A stretch of 64,000 nucleotides of DNA, taken from the NCBI GenBank assembly GCA_027627225.1, contig CM051036.1:38642426-38706425 (forward strand), given 5' to 3'. Below are positions 46,795-56,885 of the stretch, piece after piece; position 1 is the first letter of the stretch; each line of letters opens with the position of its first letter. The notes under the pieces are model-generated. The model was given only the letters and a program-made list of their open reading frames with translations. It did not search any database and was not told the origin of the DNA. A program made the position numbers and the translations under genes. Origin of the DNA: Congeria kusceri. Taxonomy: Eukaryota > Mollusca > Bivalvia > Myida > Dreissenidae.

Positions 46795-46971
46795 CGTGAC
46801 TATTGTTTCAGTTATGCATACCGCGTGATTAGGCATTCAGTCAAATGTACAATAACGGTGCGATTAGGCATACATAACTGACGATTAGGTATACAGTTTT
46901 CAAAAAGAAAATTGCGATTAGGATACAGTCGATATGCAATTGGGCGTACAGTCGCAAAGAATCAGTCGTCC

Positions 46972-46990
46972 CCCCCCCCAAAAAAAAAAA
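46972..46990 (+). repeat. C-run / A-run homopolymer pair
   Basis: About nine C are followed directly by about ten A. Lengths are uncertain, as usual for homopolymers. Confidence 0.85.
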
Positions 46991-47398
46991 TCAATTTTAA
47001 ATACATCTGAAACAAACTTGGCACAATTGTGAACTATATGTGTAAATGATATAATGCTGTACCGAATTAAAAATGTTACATTTTATATATTTTATGTTAC
47101 GAATTATAAATTAAACGACAATTTGGAAAATAAGTATATCGATGAAAACAGCACCTCGATTCGATACAGTTTTTCAAACAAAGTGCGATTTTATAGTAAC
47201 AATAATTGTTCACAATCATACATAAACAACCCTACATTAAATGAAAATATATCCATTTACATCTGGTGTGAAAATGTATAAATAATTCCACGTTTTTTGA
47301 TGACAGTTCTAACCAAGAAACACAACTGTATGCCTACTCGGCGCCGACTTCCGGAATTGATACAGTTGCGTTCGTACACTGTGACCATGGTCACAACT

Positions 47399-48515
47399 TA
47401 TACTTGTTTTGATAAATATACACAACATTGAAATTTTAAAATTAGTTTATGTCCTATCGACGACGGCTAGGTCAAGAGCACTTTTGGCAGAATATCACGG
47501 AGCTAGCTATAAAATAAACAAGGCATAAAACGCGTGTTCTTTATGGCGACGTTGACAATAGCCTACGTCGTAAACAAGCTTTGGCCGCGGCGAAACTACA
47601 GTTTTATGACTTAATTAAAATACGGCAATCACTCGCTGGAAATAACACTCTATGTTTTCACAGACATGGACTTTCGACAGTGTCATATGACAACCTATCA
47701 ATATAGAATAATCTAAAAACAAGGGGAGCACATACCTATGCCAAGGCAGATTTCCAACCTTCCTACAATTTCATGAAAATTCGTGCATAACCTTTTGTGT
47801 AAAGTTGCTTACTTACTACCCGACACATCTGACACACTCACTAGTTAGACAAAATAACGAATGCAAAAACATTATCTCCCTGGCGGAAGTGATAAAACTT
47901 GCAATCGGTTAAATAAATAAATGTATTATATGGGATTTAAAATGTATAATTCGCTACATTCAAATAAGATTTCTGGTACGATATATTAGTAGTTATAAGA
48001 GATAGGTTATGTTGAAAAAGACTCACGCAGCAATTCATAATGATCATCTGTGGATTTGTGGATTCTGGGCTGTCTTTTGTTTGGGACAGAATAATTGAAT
48101 ATTCCCTATTAACAAGAACTACGAGTATCTTTAAAAACAATGATATACGTTGGCGGTAATTGTACAGGCTAGGACCCTTCAATGAATTTCCTATATAAAT
48201 GTATACAAGTCTATGATGTTTGGCAATTGAAATCGGTCGGTTTTATAAACAAACTTGCTATTCCGTGGCATCTCATCATTTACAGCGCACACTACGTTTT
48301 GCAAGACATACGCACCAACCGTGACAATCTCTCACAATATAACAAGAAAGGAAAATCATTACTCTTTGTCTCTAGATGTAATGCATAAAAAATAATATGG
48401 TACTCGTTTGAATATTGTACGTAGCTATGAACAAAGAGATTTATGTAAGACGGCAAGCGGTAACTGTGCTAGTTTGCAAGGGAAACTACTCAGGTAGTAG
48501 TTCAGATATTTAGTG
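47399..48515. other. Gene-free stretch
   Basis: Open frames on both strands at 47937-48388 are short and have no motif. No repeat was recognised. Confidence 0.4.
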
Positions 48516-48992
48516 TTAAGGTCACAATATACTAAAAGATTTCCTTAACAAATTCAATGTAAAAGCAATAAATTCAACAAAAAATAAACTCAAAATTTTG
48601 CGCGTAGAGACCATCATAACCATACTTTTCTTAAAGAGCATTCCGAGCCGAATTGATTTAGACAATAAAAAAGATAGGTCATGTGATATGTAAGAAAGAA
48701 CTCGACGCGAATCAAAGTTCACTGTTTTACGGCCATCTTTTTACCGGCTACTCTCCAGTTGAAGGTATACTGCCAACTGTCAAAGTCTCGTCATGTAGTC
48801 TCCAACCTTCAAGCGAAACAGTGAATTTTTAGTACACAACAATGTTTTTCCTACCACACGTACAAAGAAATATTCAAAAATAAAGTCATGGCAAGTGACT
48901 ATACAGAAAATTGGGTCTTCAAATAAATGGTGTTGATTTATTTAGAGAGTATAGCATTGCACACCTGAAATATTTAGTATACTGTAACCTTA
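48516..48992. mobile_element. MITE, GGTYACA-ended family, copy 2, with TTAA target duplication
   Basis: TTAA (48516-48519), then GGTCACAATATACTAAA; the element ends TTTAGTATACTGTAACC (48988), then TTAA (48989-48992). The 17-base inverted ends and the TTAA duplication suggest mobilisation by a piggyBac-type transposase, although the end sequence is not the usual CCYT. The related, diverged copy 1 lies at 41391-41834. Confidence 0.85.
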
Positions 48993-49371
48993 ACCCCCAT
49001 AGAAGATCTAAGACTGCTTTGGCGGTCACGATTCGCCACAATAACGATTCGCCCCAGTTTAACAACGATTCGCGAAATACTCATATTATACCAAATTGCC
49101 ACACTACTTCGATGATTGAAACACATATTTTTGGTCGCATAACGACGATAATTTAATGAATTTTATTGTGCAAATGGATAACTATCAAGATAATACACTT
49201 AATATGTAGCTATTATTATTATTATTTATTATTAGTATGGTTATTTTATTATTATCATTATTATTTTTATTAGTTTGGGGTGGATGTCCGCTAAATACCA
49301 GATAATCTTACAACCGTCTGGTATGAAATATGATGTACCGGTACTTTATTTTCCGATGTCGTTTTATTATC
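48993..49371. other. Short gene-free stretch with an ACGATTCGC motif
   Basis: ACGATTCGC occurs three times (about 49027-49073), followed by an (ATT)n-rich stretch at 49212-49272. On the minus strand there are two AATAAA signals at about 49340-49375, just downstream of the ORF at 49372-49602. Confidence 0.45.
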
Positions 49372-49602
49372 TCATGAAGGGTATGTGCTAATAAGTGTTG
49401 CATTTGGTTCAACAGCAATCTTCAAATCAGTTTGTTGATAAAATGAAATCCAAGAAACATCAGCAGGAGAGGACCTCTGATTTACATCCTCAGGTCCTTT
49501 ATTTGAGGTCAGCGACGAATTGCCAATACAGCACAGTACAACAAGTACAACACAACACAAAATGAGAAAAGCTAAGTTCACCGGCTTGAAACGGTTAATC
49601 AT
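49372..49602 (-). CDS. Possible small type II membrane protein or first/last exon
   Basis: 76 codons from ATG at 49602 (context ACAACATGA) to TGA at 49372. The sequence has a short basic N-terminus (MINRFKPVN), one hydrophobic anchor (about residues 10-27, LAFLILCCVVLVVLCCIG) and a polar remainder with potential N-glycosylation sites (NSS, NAT). This is the layout of the start of Golgi type II enzymes such as glycosyltransferases or sulfotransferases, but no catalytic domain follows. AATAAA signals lie just downstream. It may be a small complete gene, an exon of a larger one, or chance. I cannot name it. Confidence 0.35.
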   Translation of the reverse strand: MINRFKPVNLAFLILCCVVLVVLCCIGNSSLTSNKGPEDVNQRSSPADVSWISFYQQTDLKIAVEPNATLISTYPS

Positions 49603-50116
49603 GTTGTATTATGTTTTACGTAGAAGACTGTGGTTTTCAACTCGTTATCGGTCGTCAATCAATCTGTCTCGGTCGCCAATCAATCTGTAGACGAACACGG
49701 GAGATAACATATTGACGCATGTACAAATAAACCAGATAAAGGTCGTAAGCTTGCTCTTGCTACGTTACACATACATAATTACGACGATGCACCACTATGT
49801 TCTTTACTGTTCCTTTTTGTTGATATTTAGTGATTATATGTAGCATTTGGTTGTCTGCTGAATATTAAGCTAACGCATGGAAAGTGAAAATGTTTGTGAG
49901 TTTCATTGTTAAAATGAATTAAAGTTAACCAGTAATTTGTCCTGGTGGCGTATTTTTCACCAAAATGTAAATAATGTCCAATACGTTGACACTTGTTTCG
50001 AACGGCAGGATTTGTTGCTGTGTTATTTATGCAAAATATGTTCTGCAATCTGTGATTTGATGTTGTTTATTGCATTTTCGTCCGTTACAAATATTTGTTA
50101 ACGACGTACACAAATG
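49603..50116. other. Gene-free stretch
   Basis: Upstream flank of the minus-strand ORF at 49372-49602. Contains a short repeat 'cggtcg(t/c)caatcaatctgt' at about 49648 and 49670. No TATA box is evident. Confidence 0.4.
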
Positions 50117-50364
50117 ATATGAGGCGTGTCGTGGGAAGACCGGGCTTAACGCATGTGCGTCAAGTGTCGTCCCAGATCAGCCTGTGCAGTCCACAAAGGA
50201 TAATCTGGGACGACACTTTCCGCTTTTAAGTTATTTTCTGTTTTAAGGAAATGTCTTCTAAATATCAATCCGGTGTAGGCGGAAAGTGGCGTCCTTGCCT
50301 GTGATCCGGGACGACACTTTACGCACATGCATTAAGCCCGTTTTCCCACGACACGCCTCATATA
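50117..50364. mobile_element. MITE with ~50-bp TIRs, copy 2
   Basis: The left end ATATGAGGCGTGTCGTGGGA is mirrored at the right by CCCACGACACGCCTCATAT. It matches the element at 36249-36500 throughout, with a short internal deletion near 50297 relative to that copy. Confidence 0.9.
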
Positions 50365-53300
50365 TACCTTTAATGTGCATGTATGATAACAACGTCATGA
50401 ACATATCAAGGAAAGACTTAATTTGCATAAGGTTCGTCGTCTGCGGAATGACGTCAGACGTCTGCAGCGTTGTTTTTATGAAGCTGATATTAGTTTTCTA
50501 AATGTTTGCATCCTGGCATATTTACATCTTGCATATGTAGTGGGGGCGTAAGCGGATTGTTCAACATTCGATTTTTAAACCTAAAAATGACTGAAACATG
50601 AATCGCGTTGCCGAGACATGTTCATTCAATTTATTGCAATTATCCAACCCGTTATGTGGAATGATCGTTAAAGTGACCCTTTTTGACAATATTGCACCAC
50701 CGTCCCAATATATACCCTAACATGCAAGAAACCAACAAAAGTTTGTTGGCAGTTACTGAATACTTCCATCCACTTTAACTTAAAATCCAGTATCCTAAAC
50801 GCCTATTACATTATTAAAATGTCCGTCCAGTAAATTATTGCTGTTCTTTTCGTCTCGCTTCAGTAAGCATTCGGTATTTCCCTTTGCACGAGATTTTGGT
50901 TCGATTTGGCGGTTAGAGTCATTCGAAGATTGCTTACACAGGAGTTAACACGTGGTTCAGCTTTTGTTTTGTTTGTTGGTTTGGATTTTTTCGCCGTATT
51001 CAACAATATTTGAGTCATATAACGGCGGTCAGTTTAGCCTGTTTCCCGGTTCGTACTACGATAGTACACTTGGCACAATCCAAAACAATGTCGGCTGTGA
51101 TGGTTTATCTCAGTTATGCAATTTTGACAAAAATTAGTCCATCTATAAATCGCACGACCTAGTTGAAGCAAATTTATGTTAGATAACAAAGAATACAGAT
51201 TTTGTGCAATTGCTAAAACATAGGAAAACACATGTGGAGTGTATTTCGGACATAACAAATCCAGTGTGGGGTTTCGGATTAATGACTCGTTTCAATACTG
51301 TCAGTGTTGCATAAAAAGATATATTGGCCATAATGGGAAAACAATATTATTTAATAGTCTGAAACTAATATGCTCAATGAAACATCACAAAATTATTTGA
51401 TTTTATTCACATGTTATTAGTGTTTAGAAATTTATTGATCATGAACATCTGTTATACAACTTTACTATCCCAATACTTGCTGTGTTGCTTGAATCCACTT
51501 GAATATACTTTGGGCACGCAATGCATGTTGTTGTTTTTTTTACTGGTTTGAGATTATTTGAGAACTGATGCATGCGTGTTCTACTGTAACTCTTGAAATT
51601 TGTTCAGAATTAAATTGTGTTACACAGATACATCCTTTGTCAAAGTAACTTCTTTGTGCAACAAAAGAATGACATAATGTAAAAAAATTGCACTGTTTAT
51701 ACAATGGAAATGACAATCCTTAAAACCGGTACCTGTATTTGCTTTTAAAGGCTCAGTTCTTAATTTAAAAAAACAACAACACCCAGATGTGCACATCAGA
51801 TGTTAGTGCTACAGTAGACAGATATTGATATAGAAAATGATCTTTTTGGATGTTCTTGCATTGCCTCAAATTATATGTACTTGGTATTTAACAACAGATA
51901 TGATATTAATAAATACAATCCGTATCATACAATTAATTAGCTTGTTAAAATTGTTTAAACTTCACATTTGACAAAACTATTTTCACACTAATATAATAGT
52001 CAACTTTGGTTTAAATAATAAATATATTATTTGTATATTAGCTATGTACTTCTTATAGAAGTAAATGTGTTATTTAATTTTTCTTGTATAAATATTTAAT
52101 TAGATAACTGAGCAGACTGCTAGAATATTCCTTAATATGAAATTAAGAAGTGAATCCTGAACACTTATCATACTGACTTTGTTTAAAACTCATTTTAGAA
52201 AATCTGACAAACCTAATTGTTTATTGTGAGATGTGCAGTAACTCATGTGTACTTAAAAGTTTATACAAAGATTATGAAAACTTGACATACTGTGAAGACA
52301 GATACAACACAAAAATCAGTATTTATTTTCATTAACAATACATATATTCAGAATATAATGAACATTGTTTATATACTGCACAATGTTTGTAATTCTGTAT
52401 AAACATATGGATAAACTTTTTTCAAACCATAAAATGAAGGTAATTTTTTTTTTTATGCAGTACAACAGACACTGTATTATGATGCAGGGCTTTTTTTCAA
52501 GCTGCTTTTATTGCCGTTAATGGGTCATATTCCCAATGGCAAAAAAGTATATTTTTTTTCCAAATCCAGTCCAAAATTCCCAACTGATGGTTTGACTTTC
52601 AGATGATTGGAAATAAGAGGTGTTAAATGTACAAATTAAAGACTGTTGAAGTTGTAATAACCATTTTACTGATTTGTGTGTGTACAGAATATTCTGTTTT
52701 ATGTACGAGAGATGATAAAAAATAATGTAGATTTTTTTCATATTTTTAAACATATAATTATTTCATACAAAATAAGTACATTAAAATAAACTGGAATATA
52801 TATTGCATCAATTTAAAATTTTTTAGTGATTTTACTCTTCTCTGTTAAAGATGGCAGAGCACGTCATTTGGAATTCAATGACGTTGATAACCTCATTTAC
52901 TTCAGGGAAGATTTGGCGGGAAGGAAATGTTGTTGTTTCAATATTGTTATTTCACCATTATTCAATATTTTTGGATATTTCAACATGCATTAATCATGGA
53001 GAAATAAACGAAGCGAGCCATTTCGCTTAGCTACCTGACCATTGACTGTCCGTGCTGATCAAGCTAATTTAAGCTGATTGACGTCGTCATCGTCGCGTCT
53101 TTTTTTCCTTATCCATTCATGTCTCAGTGCTTACAGTGCCACCTAAAAATTCTATTGCACTAAGCAAAAACACGTTCCCTACTCAAAAACTGTAGTCTAT
53201 GCGGTTTCTTGCATAGATCATTTACAAATAATCTTGACTCGATTTCATTACCACCCGAATTTAGAGTTGATCTCACAATTACATTTTTTCTCAATTGACG

Positions 53301-54001
53301 TTGTGCATCACCTTCATATCAATATTGTTTTTATTAATAGGCAATCTTAAAATAAAGCCAATGTTTGGTATGATGTCAATGTATGCTTGTCTTACATTAT
53401 ACCAATTTTTTTTTAAGAAAGTATACTTATTTCGTGCAGAATTTACGATCTATTTACTTGTTGTAATGCAAATAAATGGCGTGCTCCGCTTAACGGTTAC
53501 CATGGTTATATTATCAAATAGATTAGGCACATAACAAATTAATTTCACAATATTACTTATTAAACATGTTCCATTTGAATCCTGATTCATTTTTATATAG
53601 GTTTTATTCAATTAATTGTATTTAGTTGTAAACAATATAAAAAGTCTACGTTATTTTTGAACATCCCTCGTAGTTTTAACAATAAATTCTTCAAATTTTA
53701 GTAATCAAACAATTATACTTTTTTCCCAATTTCAGGTGAATTGACGCTTAAATTCCCAATTCCAAGGGTCTAGACAAAGAGCCCTGTATAATGTCTCTAC
53801 AATATGTTAAGTGTTAAAAATAATGCTTATAGACCATTTACTTTTTCAAGTTTTGAGCATACATTTGTGGATTATTGCCTATGCTAAAATTGTTGAATAA
53901 TGTATGTTTAATCATGCTTCTTTGCGATAAACAGTATCATCACCATAATATAACATGTTTTTAGGATGTACAGACTGATATTACAGAACAGTTCAGCAAT
54001 A
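50365..54001. other. Long AT-rich, gene-free stretch
   Basis: No confident gene. Poly(T)-rich tracts lie near 51530 and 52445. A GC-richer patch at 53000-53100 (CCGTGCTGATC, TGACGTCGTCATCGTCGCG) could be a promoter or untranslated exon, but no coding frame follows. An open frame at 53295-53534 lacks an ATG at its start. Confidence 0.45.
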
Positions 54002-54170
54002 GGCCGGGCCGGCTAGCTCAGTTGGTAGAGCACTGGATTACAAATCCGAGGATCGCGAGTTCGATTCCCAGCCCCGCCACATAACTTGTGTGAAATTGGT
54101 CATGAAATTATTTCTACGGCAATTCTCCCTCTACCTCTGAATCAAGTACGGCAGTTGTCAGTTAACAGAG
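54002..54170 (+). mobile_element. tRNA-derived SINE, copy 1
   Basis: The tRNA-like head (54007-54080) has GGCTAGCTCAGTTGGTAGAG (A box and D arm), an anticodon-like loop TTACAAA and GAGTTCGATTCCC (B box and T arm). A tail of about 90 bases follows ('gtcatgaaattatttctac', 'cggcagttgtcagtta') and is shared with the inverted copy at 54932-55098. A shared non-tRNA tail identifies it as a SINE and not a tRNA gene. Confidence 0.85.
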
Positions 54171-54931
54171 TGATAGGGGCGGGTAATCCAGGATATTAGC
54201 ACCATATGAATGGTCTGTTTCAGATCTATTCTGATCCGTTATGTGTTGAAAACCAGGCAGATGATTTCGTAACGTTCTTTAACCACCTGAAAAACAAATA
54301 CAACAAAACATAATATTTTATAATTAAACTTTTATGTCAATGTAATGTTTTCTTTTCATAAATTATTACGTCGTGTTCAAACAAATAGCCATAAATAATA
54401 ATAGTATAAATGAATTAGAAAAGATCGCTGGTTCAAAACTTTACTATAAGTAATATTACAACAATTTAATCATAATTAACGAAATTTTAACATCTTAGAC
54501 GTGTATCAAAATGTGAAAACTAAAATATTATTCCTGAAACTTTAACATACCGACATAAAATATGATAAATTACTGTCGTAAATTTCATCCGAAATGTTAA
54601 ATGATGAAGTTATCCAAAACACTATTCACTTACTTAAAGTGCCCATTAACTCAATATACACGGTTGAAAGCACAAATCATTAGAGTGTATTAAAGCTAAT
54701 TTACCTCTATCCACTCAAATAATTTGTGGTCTTCAAATAGACTCTTGGTTTATAAACTTTTATTCATAAACTTATATCGTTTTTTTGTTGTTGTTAGTAT
54801 GCAGATTTCTCGTTTGTGTCTGACCCATTAACGTAGGGACATGGGCAGATAATCCAGAATACGGTCAGTTAACCTACTCACACTTTTCCTGGGTAAGCTG
54901 GTTTACCAGTACCGAGTGCACATACTTCTGC
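54171..54931. other. Spacer between the inverted SINE copies
   Basis: About 760 bases, AT-rich. GGGTAATCCAGGATA (near 54180) and GATAATCCAGAATACGG (near 54850) are similar phrases that may be flanking remnants. No gene. Confidence 0.45.
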
Positions 54932-55098
54932 CAGTAACTGACAACTGCCCTTCTTGAATCGGAGGTAGGGGGAGAATGGCTGTAGAAATAATTTCATGAC
55001 CAATCCCCACACAAGTTATGTGGCCGGGCTGGGAATTGAACCCGCGATCCTCGGATTTGTAGTCCAGCGCCCTACCAACTGAGCTAGCCGACCTGGCT
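54932..55098 (-). mobile_element. tRNA-derived SINE, copy 2 (inverted)
   Basis: On the minus strand, GGTCGGCTAGCTCAGTTGGT starts the tRNA-like head, with anticodon-like loop CTACAAA and GGGTTCAATTCCC, followed by the same tail as copy 1. A 107-residue open frame across it is an artefact. With copy 1 it could form a long hairpin in any transcript that crosses both. Confidence 0.85.
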
Positions 55099-55414
55099 AC
55101 GATTGTTGTAAGAATATCCAATTTCAAGCTACATACGTAGATTACAGGAGGAAACAGAACTTTTGAAACAAACATGGTTGGGATTCGTGAGTGCGCTGAG
55201 TTTCCACACGTCGTGTTCGTACACACAGAGAGTCTTCGTTCCGCAACAGTCCACTTCCGACAAGGATAGCTATTTAAGAGGCACTTTACACACCGCCATT
55301 AGGGGCATCGCTAAAGCACAGCATTGTAAAGATGAGTATATTGTTTTGTTATATGTATATGTATGCCATGCTATGAAAATCTGAGTTTTATGGTTGTTTC
55401 TTTTACAGTTAAAG
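55099..55414 (+). other. Open stretch with an exon-like look
   Basis: A frame from ATG near 55163 (MKQTWLGFVSALSFHTSCSY...) stays open for 73 codons. A splice-acceptor-like TTGTTTCTTTTACAG sits at 55404-55418. The sequence after it belongs to an inverted-repeat element, so a host exon structure is doubtful. Confidence 0.25.
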
Positions 55415-55417
55415 ACG

Positions 55418-56278
55418 TTCGCAACAATTTCCTTCAATTTCTTTCCAACGACAGATTTTCTTAAAAATTGGCACAAACATGCACCAATGTATCCTAAAAC
55501 TAAAACAGTCTTAAAAAATAGGGGTCACCGGCTTATTCCGGAAATATTTAACACGGTACCTGTCGAAGCCTTTTTTCAGTTTGTGTTACTTAGAATGTTG
55601 AATAATATAAAGCATTTATCGTCAAACAAAGATGGAGATTTTTAATTTAAATGCATCTTTTTTTAAAAATGTTTCGTGTGGCTATATACAAGTGCAGTTT
55701 AATGATAAAACGCGCTTTATCTACAGTTATCATTTAACAAATGACTTGTAATGGACACTTAACGAGGTTAATTGTGCATTAAATATGCCTGTGAAAACAC
55801 CAATAATTTATCAAATAAATACGAATATCTTTTGTTCCAAACGACAGATATTGTTAAAAGATCCCAAATACATGCGTCATTGTATACTGAAACTAAAACA
55901 GTCTTAAAAAATAGGGGTCACCGGCCTTGTTCCGGAAATATTAGGTTTTGAATGTCAAAGCCCCTTTTTCAGTTTACTGCTAAAATAATGAATTTGACTG
56001 GACATTTAAGTGTGTCGAATGGGAACTAATAATGCTTTCTGAAACTTCATTTTTATCAAATGCATAGTGTTTTTTTTTTCAAAACGACAGATTTTCTTAA
56101 TTATTGTTTTTGATTATTATATATGCTTTATGAACTTTTACTATTAAAAATATTAATTTTGAATGGACGTTAGAGATGAAATTAGTATATTGTAACCTAT
56201 GTGCAATAAAGAAAAAATGGAGCATAAGGAGAAATTAACCCAATTATTTTCTTTTTGTTGCGAACGTCTTAAAGAGAA
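55418..56278. mobile_element. Element with inverted ends TTAA(A)GACGTTCGCAACAA and internal repeats
   Basis: The left end TTAAAGACGTTCGCAACAA (55419) is mirrored by TTGTTGCGAACGTCTTAAA (56255-56275). Inside, 'acgacaga(t)tttcttaa' with 'cttaaaaaataggggtcacc' recurs at about 55447, 55845 and 56085, each copy more degraded than the first. A TTAA-type target duplication is possible. No transposase frame. Confidence 0.6.
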
Positions 56279-56885
56279 TTAATTCGCATATTCGTATTCG
56301 GGGTTAAAGATCTTAAAAGGTGTTTCATATTTTTGAAATTGACACAAATACTTCTTTTTACATCCTACGTTCGTCTGGTTGAAAATTAGTAAAAAACTAA
56401 ATAAGTAAATACAATAATGCTTCTTGTGGAAAACACATTTTATTAGGATCCTTGCATCTATGCTTAATGTATGTAGTATAGCTGTGGGCTAATATAAACC
56501 TCGTTTTATTTTTTAGCCTTTGATTGTTTCTAGTTAGCATTTCGGAAAAGGAAGACAACTTTTAGACATAAGGCATGCGAATCAATTTGTAAATCATTTC
56601 ATGTGTCTCTGGGTATGAAGTTAACATTTAAACACTCACTTTTTGACCATTATTTGGTTCTTTCAAATATTATACCTAAGACTATCAGGTAATTTGTGTT
56701 TTGGGGTTTTGCCTGTCGGTTTTGAATTCGAACGGATTTTTGTTTTCTCAAATGTTTTGCGGCCTTTTTGTTATGTAACTGGAGTTCGTTCTATAGCGGA
56801 ATGGCGATTTCATTTAGGATATCTTAAGTGTTTAGAAAAATACAATAATGGTACAAATCTGCTAAACATTAAGGGAAAAAAGTGA
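56279..56885. other. Gene-free stretch before the 41-bp array
   Basis: An 80-codon open frame (56643-56885) opens from TTG, contains no methionine codon and runs into the array. I do not call it a gene. Confidence 0.45.

Larger units (their letters stand above)
45193..47393. mobile_element. Non-autonomous DNA transposon, CACAGTG ends, 5-bp TSD ACCAT (2.2 kb)
   Basis: About 58-base terminal inverted repeats (45193-45251 and 47335-47393) with about three mismatches, starting CACAGTGTACGAACGCAACT on each strand. The exact 5-base direct repeat ACCAT lies on both sides (45188-45192 and 47394-47398). Subterminal copies of a TGCGATTAGGCATACAGT-like motif occur in one orientation near the right end (about 46826, 46866, 46886, 46916, 46936) and in the opposite orientation near the left (about 45635, 45685, 45858). 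A ~230-base internal duplication starts 'gccagaagtgt' at about 45504 and 45732. There is no transposase frame. Ends starting CAC with a 5-bp TSD fit the Transib/RAG-like group; subterminal repeats are also typical of CACTA elements. Confidence 0.85.

Noticed and set aside
53295..53534. 79-residue hydrophobic open frame
   Set aside because: It opens from TTG, and its hydrophobicity reflects T-rich DNA. No neighbouring signal supports a gene.
54007..54080. Functional tRNA gene
   Set aside because: The acceptor stem pairs poorly, the anticodon-like loop is unusual, and a non-tRNA tail is shared with a second copy. This is a SINE.
55163..55645. Two-exon gene model using the TTTTACAG acceptor at 55418
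   Set aside because: The supposed second exon starts exactly at the end of an inverted-repeat element (TTAAAGACGTTCGC) whose partner end is at 56275, so the open frame belongs to a repeat.
56643..56885. 80-residue open frame just before the 41-bp array
   Set aside because: It opens from TTG, has no ATG codon at all, and its C-terminus is the beginning of the satellite.
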